Shown here one piece after another: positions 1 through 4,996 of a stretch of 5,111 bases of DNA. This stretch comes from Spirochaetes bacterium RBG_16_67_19 (lineage in GTDB: Bacteria; Spirochaetota; Spirochaetia; SZUA-6; DRHE01): the NCBI GenBank assembly GCA_001829505.1, contig MIBK01000095.1, positions 1 through 5,111 on the forward strand, in the 5' to 3' direction. Position 1 is the first letter of the stretch. Each line of letters opens with the position of its first letter. The notes beneath the pieces were generated by a model, which was not told the DNA's origin, did no database searches, and worked only from the letters and a program-made list of their open reading frames with translations. The position numbers were made by a program, and so were the translations under genes.

Positions 1-450
1 CCCGGCGAAGCCGAATTTGGTGGCCTCCCCCGAGGTGTTCATCTCCAGAAGGATATCCAGCGTGCGGCCCGAGACGGCGCAGGCCGCCTCCAGCGCCTGC
101 GCGGTTTCCACCTTGTCGATGGAGTCCACCGCCTCGAACAGCTCGGCAGCCTTGCGGGCCTTGTTGCGCTGCAGGTGGCCGATCAGGTGCAGGGAAAGGG
201 GAGGCAATCCCGGCCGGGCGGGGGCTCCCGCTCCACCGGCGCCGTACTTGGCATCCGCCTCCTGCACCCGGTTCTCCCCGAACAGCCGCAGGCCGGCGGC
301 GCAGGCCGCCTCGACCTCGGCCAGCGGCACGGTCTTGGTCACCGCCATGATGGCCACGCGGGAGGGGTCTCGCCCGGAGCGCTCGGCGGCGCGGGCCAGC
401 GCCTCGCGCGCCCTTCCCAGGTTGCGCGCTATCTGCCCGGAGCCGGCCAC
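1..450 (-). CDS. yggS: YggS/PLPBP family pyridoxal-phosphate homeostasis protein, C-terminus off the window
   Basis: This is the N-terminal 150 residues of a PLP-binding protein of the YggS/PROSC family (alanine racemase-like N-terminal barrel). The family binds PLP without known catalysis and buffers vitamin B6 and amino-acid pools in the cytosol. Seen: the PLP lysine in AVTK at residue 39, FGENRVQE at 57-64, HLIGHLQRNK at 88-97, VDSID at 108-112, and NTSGEATKFGF at 138-148. These are the family landmarks in the usual order. Usual length is about 225-235, so roughly 80 residues are missing at the left edge. The start chosen is GTG at 450-448: it has a purine run (AGGGGGG) just upstream, lies 8 nt after the S-component stop, and places the IARNL helix where family members have it. 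Oddities: a Gly/Ala/Pro-rich insert around residues 70-86, and Leu where family members usually have Trp before HLIGHLQ. Family identity is very secure; start is fairly secure. Confidence 0.93.
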   Translation of the reverse strand, partial: MAGSGQIARNLGRAREALARAAERSGRDPSRVAIMAVTKTVPLAEVEAACAAGLRLFGENRVQEADAKYGAGGAGAPARPGLPPLSLHLIGHLQRNKARKAAELFEAVDSIDKVETAQALEAACAVSGRTLDILLEMNTSGEATKFGFAG

Positions 451-458
451 CCGCCCCC

Positions 459-1019
459 CTACCAGCGCAGCTCCGCCACGGGCGGGTAGGCCTTGCGCAC
501 CACCAAGCTCAAGGCCATGCCTGCCGCCGCCCCGACCACGTTCTGGAGCAGGTTGAACGGCAGCTCTACCAGCGCCGGGCCGATCCCCAACATCACGCTT
601 TCGGCCGCAAAGTAACCGCCGCACATCGTCAGGGTGCCTGCTGCGGCGGCGAGCAGCCAGGACGGGTTGAAAGCCCGGCGACGCTGCTTGGCCCCCAGAA
701 ACAAGCCGGCGATAAGGGCGGCTACCAGCCCCTGAAGCCCGTGTACGAACAGGGAGATCGGCGCGAAAGTCGGAAACCCGATCAGGTCAGCCAAGGCGGT
801 ACCTAATCCACCGCTGAGCAGCGCCGAGAGGGGGCCGATGGTGAAAGCGGTAAAATAAATCACCGTATCGCCAAGATTGAAATAACCCTTTGTCGCGGGA
901 ACAGGGATCCGAACCAGAAGCGTCAGGACCGCTGTAACCGCTGTCAGGACAGCCACCGCGGCGATCCGTAGCGCGATGCTGCTCGGAAGCCGCTGCTTGC
1001 CTTTTATCGTTCTGGACAT
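459..1019 (-). CDS. ECF transporter S component (substrate-binding membrane subunit)
   Basis: A small integral membrane protein of 186 residues, the usual S-component size. It has a short basic N-terminus (SRTIKGKQR) and about six hydrophobic segments, near 16-38, 46-66, 67-82, 86-107, 119-140 and 154-177. The block YFNLGDTVIYF (46-56), followed by a GP and GGLGTALADL (about 70-79), resembles S components of the ECF riboflavin/UPF0397-like and predicted pyridoxine-type families. S units bind a vitamin and topple in the membrane when driven by EcfT and the ATPases. It lies 25 nt after ecfT and 8 nt before yggS, in one operon with its own EcfA and EcfT, as in dedicated (group I) transporters. 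It lacks the N-terminal His-rich start of CbiM/NikM, arguing against cobalt or nickel. The substrate is not readable from sequence; B6 is inferred from context. ATG 1019 is preceded by in-frame stops and has only a weak ribosome site, so coupling to ecfT is likely. Confidence 0.85.
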   Translation of the reverse strand: MSRTIKGKQRLPSSIALRIAAVAVLTAVTAVLTLLVRIPVPATKGYFNLGDTVIYFTAFTIGPLSALLSGGLGTALADLIGFPTFAPISLFVHGLQGLVAALIAGLFLGAKQRRRAFNPSWLLAAAAGTLTMCGGYFAAESVMLGIGPALVELPFNLLQNVVGAAAGMALSLVVRKAYPPVAELRW

Positions 1020-1044
1020 GCCTTACTATATCCAATCGCGCCGC

Positions 1045-1821
1045 TTAAGGGAATAAGAAGATAGCCACCACCGCGCCGAGTCCGACGGCCGCCGCGGCCA
1101 AAGAACTGAGCACCAGCCGCCGGCCCTGGGGCAGTCTGCGCATCGAGCTGCGCCTATTGGTTCGCCCGACCCCACGCATTTCCAAAGCCATGGCCAGAAT
1201 CGGGATGCGGCGGATGGACAGAATCAACACGGACGTGAGCTGGGGCAGCAGCGACCGCACTACCTGCAGGCCCCGGGCAGGGGGCGCGCCGTTTCCCGCC
1301 CGCCGCAGGCGGTGCGCGTCCTGGACCTGGTCGAACAGCCCCTTCAGGCCCGGCACGTACTGCAGGGCCACGCTGACCACCAGCCCCGCCCCGAAGGGCA
1401 GGCCGAAAGCCCGCAGGGCCAGGATCAGGTCCGCCGGAGCCGTGCTGCGCAACAGCACGAAAAAGGCGAAGGTGACTCCGGTCAGGCGCAGGGCCAGGCG
1501 CGCCGCCTCCCGCACCCCATCGGCGGACAACAGGGTGAGCCCGCCGATGCGCAGATAGGCCTGCCCGCCGCGCTGGAAGGGGGGGGTCAGCAGCAGGACC
1601 AGCAGCAGCAAGGGGGCGATGGTCCGCAGCGGACGCACGAGCTCACGGAAGCCCAGGCCAAGCCAGATGGCCAGGGACAGCGCTCCCAGGTACGCTCCCA
1701 GCAGGACCAGGGGCAGGGGCAGGAAGAACAGCACGGTGAACAGGACCGCCAGCGGCAGCTTGCAGCGGGGATCCAAGCGGTGCAGCGGGCCGTCACCCGG
1801 CAGGTAGAACGAGCCGTTCAG
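1045..1821 (-). CDS. ecfT: ECF transporter transmembrane component EcfT (CbiQ family), probable CTG start
   Basis: EcfT is the membrane coupling protein linking the two ATPase domains to the S component. With the start at CTG 1821-1819 it has 258 residues, typical for the family. The N-terminal extension reads FYLPGDGPLHRLDPRCKL (5-22), the conserved entry motif of EcfT proteins; starting at TTG 1776 would cut this motif in half and has no ribosome site. The CTG overlaps the upstream ATPase stop (CTGA) and has a strong GGAGG site 5 nt away. Hydrophobic segments lie near 22-57, 67-80, 111-125, 140-155 and 236-257. The two coupling-helix regions are visible as DAHRLRRAG (168-176) and ALEMRG (212-217); the second matches the ARG-type ATPase contact motif well, the first more loosely. 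The usual PADLILALRAFGLP segment lies between them. An 8-base C run lies in the coding strand near 1579-1586. Family assignment is secure; the CTG start is inferred. Confidence 0.92.
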   Translation of the reverse strand: MNGSFYLPGDGPLHRLDPRCKLPLAVLFTVLFFLPLPLVLLGAYLGALSLAIWLGLGFRELVRPLRTIAPLLLLVLLLTPPFQRGGQAYLRIGGLTLLSADGVREAARLALRLTGVTFAFFVLLRSTAPADLILALRAFGLPFGAGLVVSVALQYVPGLKGLFDQVQDAHRLRRAGNGAPPARGLQVVRSLLPQLTSVLILSIRRIPILAMALEMRGVGRTNRRSSMRRLPQGRRLVLSSLAAAAVGLGAVVAIFLFP

Positions 1822-3233
1822 GCGACCCTCCCCTTCTGCAGGCGCACGGTGGCATCGGCCACCCGGGAGGCCAGCTCCAGGTCGTGGGTGATCACCACCA
1901 GGCCGCGGGCCTGGTCCCGGAACAGATCCAGAAGCCGGACGAACTCCGGGGCGCCCAGCCCGGAATCCCCCTCGTCGAAGATGACCACGGGCCTGTCCAG
2001 CAGGTGGTAGACGGCGGCCTGCAGGCGTTTGCGCGCTCCGTAGCTCAGCAACGCCGGCGGGGCGGAGAGCCCTGGCAGGCGGAAGCTCTCCACGGCGCCC
2101 CGCAGCCTGGCGGCGATCCGCTCCTCCTCCAGGCCCTGGAGCCTGAGCCCGTAGGCCAGCTCCTCCTCGACGGTCGGCAGGAAGATCTGCAGATCCGGGT
2201 CCTGGAAGATATATGCCACCCGGCGGCTCAGGGACGTCCTGTCCATGACCTGCAAGTCGCCGTCCGGGCGGAAGCGAACCGTGCCTACCGCGGGAGCCAG
2301 CAGCCCGCAGAGGATTCTGGCCAGGGTGCTCTTGCCCGAGCCGTTGTCCCCCACCACCGCCAGGGTGCCACCCCGGGGAATGCGCAGGTGGGGGATCTCC
2401 AGGCGGAAAGCCCCTTCCCCGGGATATGCGAAGCGCAGGTCTTCCGCCTCCAGAATGGCCCCGCCGGCCCCGCCGGTGGCGCGGGAGCGCGGCTTCCGCG
2501 CCCCGAGCTGGAAGCCCTCCTTCCGCAGCAGGGCGTGGAAGGAGGCGGTGCCTGGGCGCACCTCCCGCAGGCGGCCCCCGGACAGCAGAAAGACGCGGTC
2601 AACGCGCCCGCCGAACAGCTCGTACCATTTGGCGGAGGTGATCAGGACCGTCCGCCCGGAGGCCCGCAGCCTCTCCAGCAGGCACAGCCTGGTTCCGGAG
2701 TCCAGCTCCTCGAAGGTCTCATCCAGCAGCCATACCGCCGGGCGCACGGCCAGCAGACAGGCCACGGCCAGCTTCTTCTTTTCGCCGCCCGAGAGGGTCT
2801 GCGGGTCGCGGTCGGCCGGGAGCGCCAGCGAACTCAGTGCGGCCTCTACGCTGCGCCGGATGCGCTGCGCGGGCCAGCCCAGCGATTCCAGGGCGAAGGC
2901 GGCCTCGGCGTCGCAGCGCGCGGTGAAGAGCTGCTCCGCGGGATTCTGGAAGACCAGCCCGACGTCCCGGATCCGCTCGTACGGCCTGGATTCCAGGATC
3001 GATCGGGCGGCGATCCGGATGCTCCCCTCCAGCGTGCCGCCGGAAAAACGGGGCACCAGGCCGGCCAGGATGCGGCAGAGGGTGGACTTGCCGGAGTCCG
3101 GCGCACCGAGCACCAGGGCGATCTGCCCCGCGGGAAGCTCGAGGTCCAGCTCCCGGAACAGGGGTGCAGCGGGCAGATTCGGGTAGTCAGGGAAACGGAA
3201 GCTCAAGCCCCGAACTTCGAGCGCGCTCTTCAA
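1818..3233 (-). CDS. ecfA: Fused double ATP-binding protein of ECF transporter (EcfA1-EcfA2 in one chain)
   Basis: Two ABC ATPase domains in one 471-residue chain, the layout of YkoD-type ECF ATPases, powering vitamin uptake through EcfT. Domain 1 (about 4-225): Walker A GAPDSGKST 43-51, Q-loop Q96 in VFQNPAEQLF, signature LSGGE 147-151, Walker B ending DE 171-172, D-loop LD 177-178. Where the switch His is expected there is ITSAKW (198-203), so Ser200 replaces it. A basic, Gly-rich linker follows (about 245-259). Domain 2 (about 260-471): Walker A GDNGSGKST 295-303, Q-loop Q344, signature LSYGA 396-400 instead of LSGGQ, Walker B DE 420-421, Gly427 at the D-loop Asp position, normal switch His450 (ITHDLEL). 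All three departures belong to the same composite site. The start is TTG 3233, overlapping the upstream stop (TTGA); its ribosome site is weak and an in-frame CTG at 3242 is possible. It also overlaps ecfT at its end. Confidence 0.94.
   Translation of the reverse strand: MKSALEVRGLSFRFPDYPNLPAAPLFRELDLELPAGQIALVLGAPDSGKSTLCRILAGLVPRFSGGTLEGSIRIAARSILESRPYERIRDVGLVFQNPAEQLFTARCDAEAAFALESLGWPAQRIRRSVEAALSSLALPADRDPQTLSGGEKKKLAVACLLAVRPAVWLLDETFEELDSGTRLCLLERLRASGRTVLITSAKWYELFGGRVDRVFLLSGGRLREVRPGTASFHALLRKEGFQLGARKPRSRATGGAGGAILEAEDLRFAYPGEGAFRLEIPHLRIPRGGTLAVVGDNGSGKSTLARILCGLLAPAVGTVRFRPDGDLQVMDRTSLSRRVAYIFQDPDLQIFLPTVEEELAYGLRLQGLEEERIAARLRGAVESFRLPGLSAPPALLSYGARKRLQAAVYHLLDRPVVIFDEGDSGLGAPEFVRLLDLFRDQARGLVVITHDLELASRVADATVRLQKGRVA
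1819..1833 (-). promoter_or_regulatory. Ribosome binding site and CTG start of ecfT inside the end of the ATPase gene
   Basis: On the minus strand GGGGAGGG (1833-1826) ends shortly before CTG (1821-1819), with 5 nt between the GGAGG core and the CTG. The CTG shares its last two bases with the TGA stop of the fused ATPase. No ATG, GTG or TTG lies in the same frame near this site; the only other candidate, TTG 1776-1774, lacks a ribosome site and would remove a conserved N-terminal motif. This decides the start of ecfT. Confidence 0.65.
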
Positions 3234-3709
3234 AACGGCCAGAATCCGCTATCCTGCCAGATCTCCTCCAGCAGCTCCTGGTTGATGCGGGCCAGGAAGC
3301 GCTGGTGGCCGCGCTCCCAATCCGCCAGCCACTGGTACAAGTCGCGCTCGGCGGGATCGGCCGCCTGCCCGGCCCGCTGCGAGTACAGGGCTACGGCCTT
3401 GTTCTCCATGTCGATGGCCGCGGAAATGGCCGCCGCCTCGTAGCTGGCGGCGCCGATCTGCTTGCGGATATCGCCGCTCAGCACGAGTTTGGCCAGCGTG
3501 TCGGGCACCGCGCCGCGGGCCGCGGCCGCGGGTCCGCCGCGCTCGGCCAGCATCTCGGCGTGCTTCTTTTCCTCCTCGGCCAGGGTGCGGAACAGCTCCC
3601 GCACGGCGGGGCTGCGCGTCTGCCCGGCCACCTGTGCGTAGAAGGCCATCCCCTGCCGCTCAAGAAGCAGGGCCATCTTCAGCACTTCGATCGCGGCGTT
3701 GTCCGTCAT
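3230..3709 (-). CDS. Ferritin-like (rubrerythrin-domain) diiron protein
   Basis: A 159-residue four-helix protein with the complete set of diiron ligands of the rubrerythrin/ferritin-like superfamily. Glu17 lies in helix 1 (LLERQG), Glu47 and His50 in helix 2 (EKKH), Glu102 in helix 3 (MENKA), and Glu132 and His135 in helix 4 (ERGH). There is no Cys-x-x-Cys rubredoxin tail, so it is an erythrin-only form without its own electron-transfer domain. Known relatives reduce peroxide or handle iron in anaerobes; which applies here cannot be told. It is the first gene of the minus-strand operon and its TGA overlaps the TTG start of the fused ECF ATPase, so it is translationally tied to the transporter. 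ATG 3709 follows a G-rich ribosome site (GGGGGGA) by 3 nt. The C-terminus ends in the unusual aromatic SGFWPF. Family assignment is firm; role is open. Confidence 0.88.
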   Translation of the reverse strand: MTDNAAIEVLKMALLLERQGMAFYAQVAGQTRSPAVRELFRTLAEEEKKHAEMLAERGGPAAAARGAVPDTLAKLVLSGDIRKQIGAASYEAAAISAAIDMENKAVALYSQRAGQAADPAERDLYQWLADWERGHQRFLARINQELLEEIWQDSGFWPF

Positions 3710-3725
3710 CGGTCCCCCCGCATCC

Positions 3726-3755
3726 TTTATGCGACGATTGCCTGAAAAAAGTCAA
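3726..3755 (-). promoter_or_regulatory. Probable sigma-A type promoter of the ferritin-like/ECF/yggS operon
   Basis: On the minus strand, TTGACT (3755-3750, five of six to consensus) and CATAAA (3731-3726, four of six) are separated by 18 nt. Transcription would start near 3719, leaving a leader of about 10 nt that still contains the G-rich ribosome site before ATG 3709. It is the best match in the leftward half of the intergenic region and the only convincing promoter seen for the five-gene operon. Confidence 0.55.
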
Positions 3756-3757
3756 GG

Positions 3758-3786
3758 TTGCCGCTCCCGCGCACCATTAGTATATT
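3758..3786 (+). promoter_or_regulatory. Possible upstream promoter for the rightward URO-D-like gene
   Basis: TTGCCG (3758-3763, four of six) and TATATT (3781-3786, five of six) are exactly 17 nt apart on the plus strand. A transcript would start near 3793 and run through the hairpin at 3813-3850 before reaching the gene, giving a leader of about 108 nt. The -10 lies in a small AT-rich patch that contains the direct repeat ATTAGT-at-ATTAGT (3776-3789), which could be an operator. AT-rich patches give chance -10 matches, so this is tentative. Confidence 0.35.
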
Positions 3787-3812
3787 AGTCTGGTAATTTC
3801 CTCCTTAGTTTT

Positions 3813-3858
3813 GCCCACCGGCCCCTGCCGTTGGCTGCGGGCGGGTGGGCCTTTTATT
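3813..3858 (+). terminator. Intrinsic terminator-like hairpin in the divergent promoter region
   Basis: The arm GCCCACCGGCCC (3813-3824) pairs with GGGCGGGTGGGC (3839-3850): 11 Watson-Crick pairs with one G-G mismatch around a 14-nt loop, which can itself fold a short GCC/GGC stem. CTTTTATT (3851-3858) follows on the plus strand; on the minus strand the hairpin is followed by A residues, so it would act only rightward. No plus-strand gene precedes it. It would either block read-through into the URO-D-like gene or attenuate transcripts from the possible promoter at 3758-3786. Confidence 0.55.
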
Positions 3859-3886
3859 GCCTCGACCCCGGGCGCCAGGATATAAT
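3857..3886 (+). promoter_or_regulatory. Probable promoter of the URO-D-like gene with perfect TATAAT
   Basis: A perfect TATAAT lies at 3881-3886, with TTGCCT (3857-3862, four of six) 18 nt upstream. The -35 overlaps the end of the T-rich tail of the hairpin. Transcription would begin near 3893, only about 8 nt before ATG 3901, so the message would be almost leaderless; only a weak GGA (3892-3894) precedes the start codon. Confidence 0.6.
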
Positions 3887-3900
3887 GCCGCGGACGAATC

Positions 3901-4971
3901 ATGGGTAACATCACCCCCGCGGAGAATTTCCGGCGGCTGTGGAAGGGCACCCCCCAATGGCTTCCCTTCACCTTCGACATAGGGGCCATCCAGGGATTCA
4001 CCGACCCTCTGCTGGCGCGCTTCCAGGCCGAGACCGGAGCAGTCGATCCGGCGGATCATTTCGGCTACGACTTCCGCTGCCTTTCCCTGGGTTGCCGCTT
4101 CGGGGGTGCGGACCCCCGGCTTTTCCACGGCGAGGTGAAGCCGGAAACCACCTTCGACGAGTGGGGCGTGGGGCATTGGGCCGGCGGGGCCCAGGCCACC
4201 TACGAGCGCATGTACGCGCCCCTGGCCGCGGCCCGCAGCGTGCGGGACGTGGAGGCCCTGCCCCTGCCCATCGTGCACCGCCTGCCCGACCCCTCCCTGC
4301 CCGGCAGATTGCGGGAGCGCGGCTACCCGCTTTTCGGATACGCCGGGAGCATCTACGAGTGGTCCTGGTGGCTGCGCGGCATGCAGAGCTTCCTGGAGGA
4401 CCTCCTTCTGGCTCCCGCCGTGGCGGAGGCGATCACCCATAAGGTCGCGGCGCACACGCGGGCCCTGGCCCTGGCCACCGCGCAGGCGGGCATCGAGGTG
4501 CTCTGCTTTTACGACGACGCCGGCATGCAGACCGGGCTGCAGCTGGACCCGAAGTTGTGGCGCCGCTTCGTCAAGCCGCGCTGGCGGGAGGTGCTGGATA
4601 CGGTGCGCGCGCGCTTTCCCGAGTGCCGCTTCTTCCTGCACAGCTGCGGGGACATACGGGCCATCGTGCCGGACATCGCCGAGCTGGGCTTCCACATCCT
4701 GCACCCCGTGCAGCCGGAGTGCATGGATCTGGCGGAGGTCAAACGCGAGTTCGGACGGGACCTCGTGCTGTGCGCCACCCTGAGCGCCCAGCGCCTGCTG
4801 CCTTTCGGCACCCCTGCCCAGGTGCGGGAGGAGGTCAGGCGCCTGGCCGCCCTTTTCCAGGAGGACGGGCGGGGAATCCTCTGCCCTTCCAACCGCCTGC
4901 AGCCAGAAACCCCCTGGGAGAACGTGCTGGCCTTCGCCGGGGAGGCCCGGGCGCTGCGGCCGGCCGGCTGA
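3901..4971 (+). CDS. Uroporphyrinogen decarboxylase superfamily protein, MtaA/MtbA-like zinc methyltransferase type
   Basis: A 356-residue TIM-barrel protein of the URO-D superfamily (PF01208-type). It is not HemE: the N-terminal Arg-rich substrate motif of true uroporphyrinogen decarboxylases is absent. Seen: FDEWGV (85-90), YDDAGMQTG (204-212), LHSCGDI (246-252), HPVQPE (268-273), GTPAQVREEV (303-312), LCPSNRLQPETPWEN (327-341). His247, Cys249 and Cys328 match in kind and spacing the zinc ligands of corrinoid:thiol methyltransferases such as MtaA, so a cytosolic methyl transfer between a corrinoid protein or methyl donor and a thiol is the likely chemistry. The substrate is unknown, and no corrinoid protein, activator or partner methyltransferase lies within the window. 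It is divergent from the ECF operon and convergent with the hisG-like gene. ATG 3901 is the only sensible start (NFRRLWKG is a normal family N-terminus); the ribosome site is weak, consistent with a near-leaderless message. Confidence 0.9.
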   Translation: MGNITPAENFRRLWKGTPQWLPFTFDIGAIQGFTDPLLARFQAETGAVDPADHFGYDFRCLSLGCRFGGADPRLFHGEVKPETTFDEWGVGHWAGGAQATYERMYAPLAAARSVRDVEALPLPIVHRLPDPSLPGRLRERGYPLFGYAGSIYEWSWWLRGMQSFLEDLLLAPAVAEAITHKVAAHTRALALATAQAGIEVLCFYDDAGMQTGLQLDPKLWRRFVKPRWREVLDTVRARFPECRFFLHSCGDIRAIVPDIAELGFHILHPVQPECMDLAEVKREFGRDLVLCATLSAQRLLPFGTPAQVREEVRRLAALFQEDGRGILCPSNRLQPETPWENVLAFAGEARALRPAG

Positions 4972-4990
4972 CCGCGCGGCCGGTCTGGCC
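4956..4990. other. Inverted repeats between convergent genes, possible weak bidirectional terminator
   Basis: The 25-nt gap between the two convergent stop codons, with the gene ends, contains GC-rich self-complementary segments: CCGGCC (4960-4965) with GGCCGG (4978-4983), or alternatively GACCG (4970-4974) with CGGTC (4981-4985). GCGGCCGG also occurs twice as a direct repeat (4956-4963 and 4976-4983). Neither strand has a T-run next to a stem, so a classical intrinsic terminator is not shown; in GC-rich DNA such stems also arise by chance. Confidence 0.25.
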
Positions 4991-4996
4991 TGCGGG

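Noticed and set aside
1588..1610. CAG triplet repeat
   Set aside because: It is simply the complement of successive CTG leucine codons in a membrane segment of EcfT.
459..1821. Cobalt or nickel ECF transporter (CbiMQO/NikMQO)
   Set aside because: The S component has no N-terminal Met-His metal site and no CbiN/NikL partner, and the ATPase is the fused two-domain form typical of vitamin-type ECF transporters.
1884..3443. A 519-codon open frame on the plus strand opposite the fused ATPase gene
   Set aside because: It is Gln/Gly/Arg/Pro-rich with no recognisable domain and lies exactly opposite a clear double ABC ATPase and part of the ferritin-like gene; long antisense frames are expected in GC-rich DNA.
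3727..3777. A 16-residue open frame on the minus strand ahead of the ferritin-like gene, with an AAGGAGG further upstream
   Set aside because: The purine-rich site is about 22 nt from the ATG, too far to serve it, and the proposed operon promoter lies within the frame; it could be a leader peptide only if transcription starts much further upstream.
3801..3850. Hairpin as terminator of a leftward transcript
   Set aside because: On the minus strand the stem is followed by AAAACT instead of a T-run, and no leftward gene ends here.
3805..4704. A 299-codon open frame on the minus strand opposite the URO-D-like gene
   Set aside because: The composition is low-complexity (Gln, His, Gly, Arg) and without motifs; the plus strand encodes a full-length URO-D superfamily protein over the same bases.
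3901..4971. HemE, the haem-pathway uroporphyrinogen decarboxylase
   Set aside because: The N-terminal Arg-containing substrate motif of HemE is absent, while the HSCG zinc motif and third Cys of the methyltransferase branch are present.
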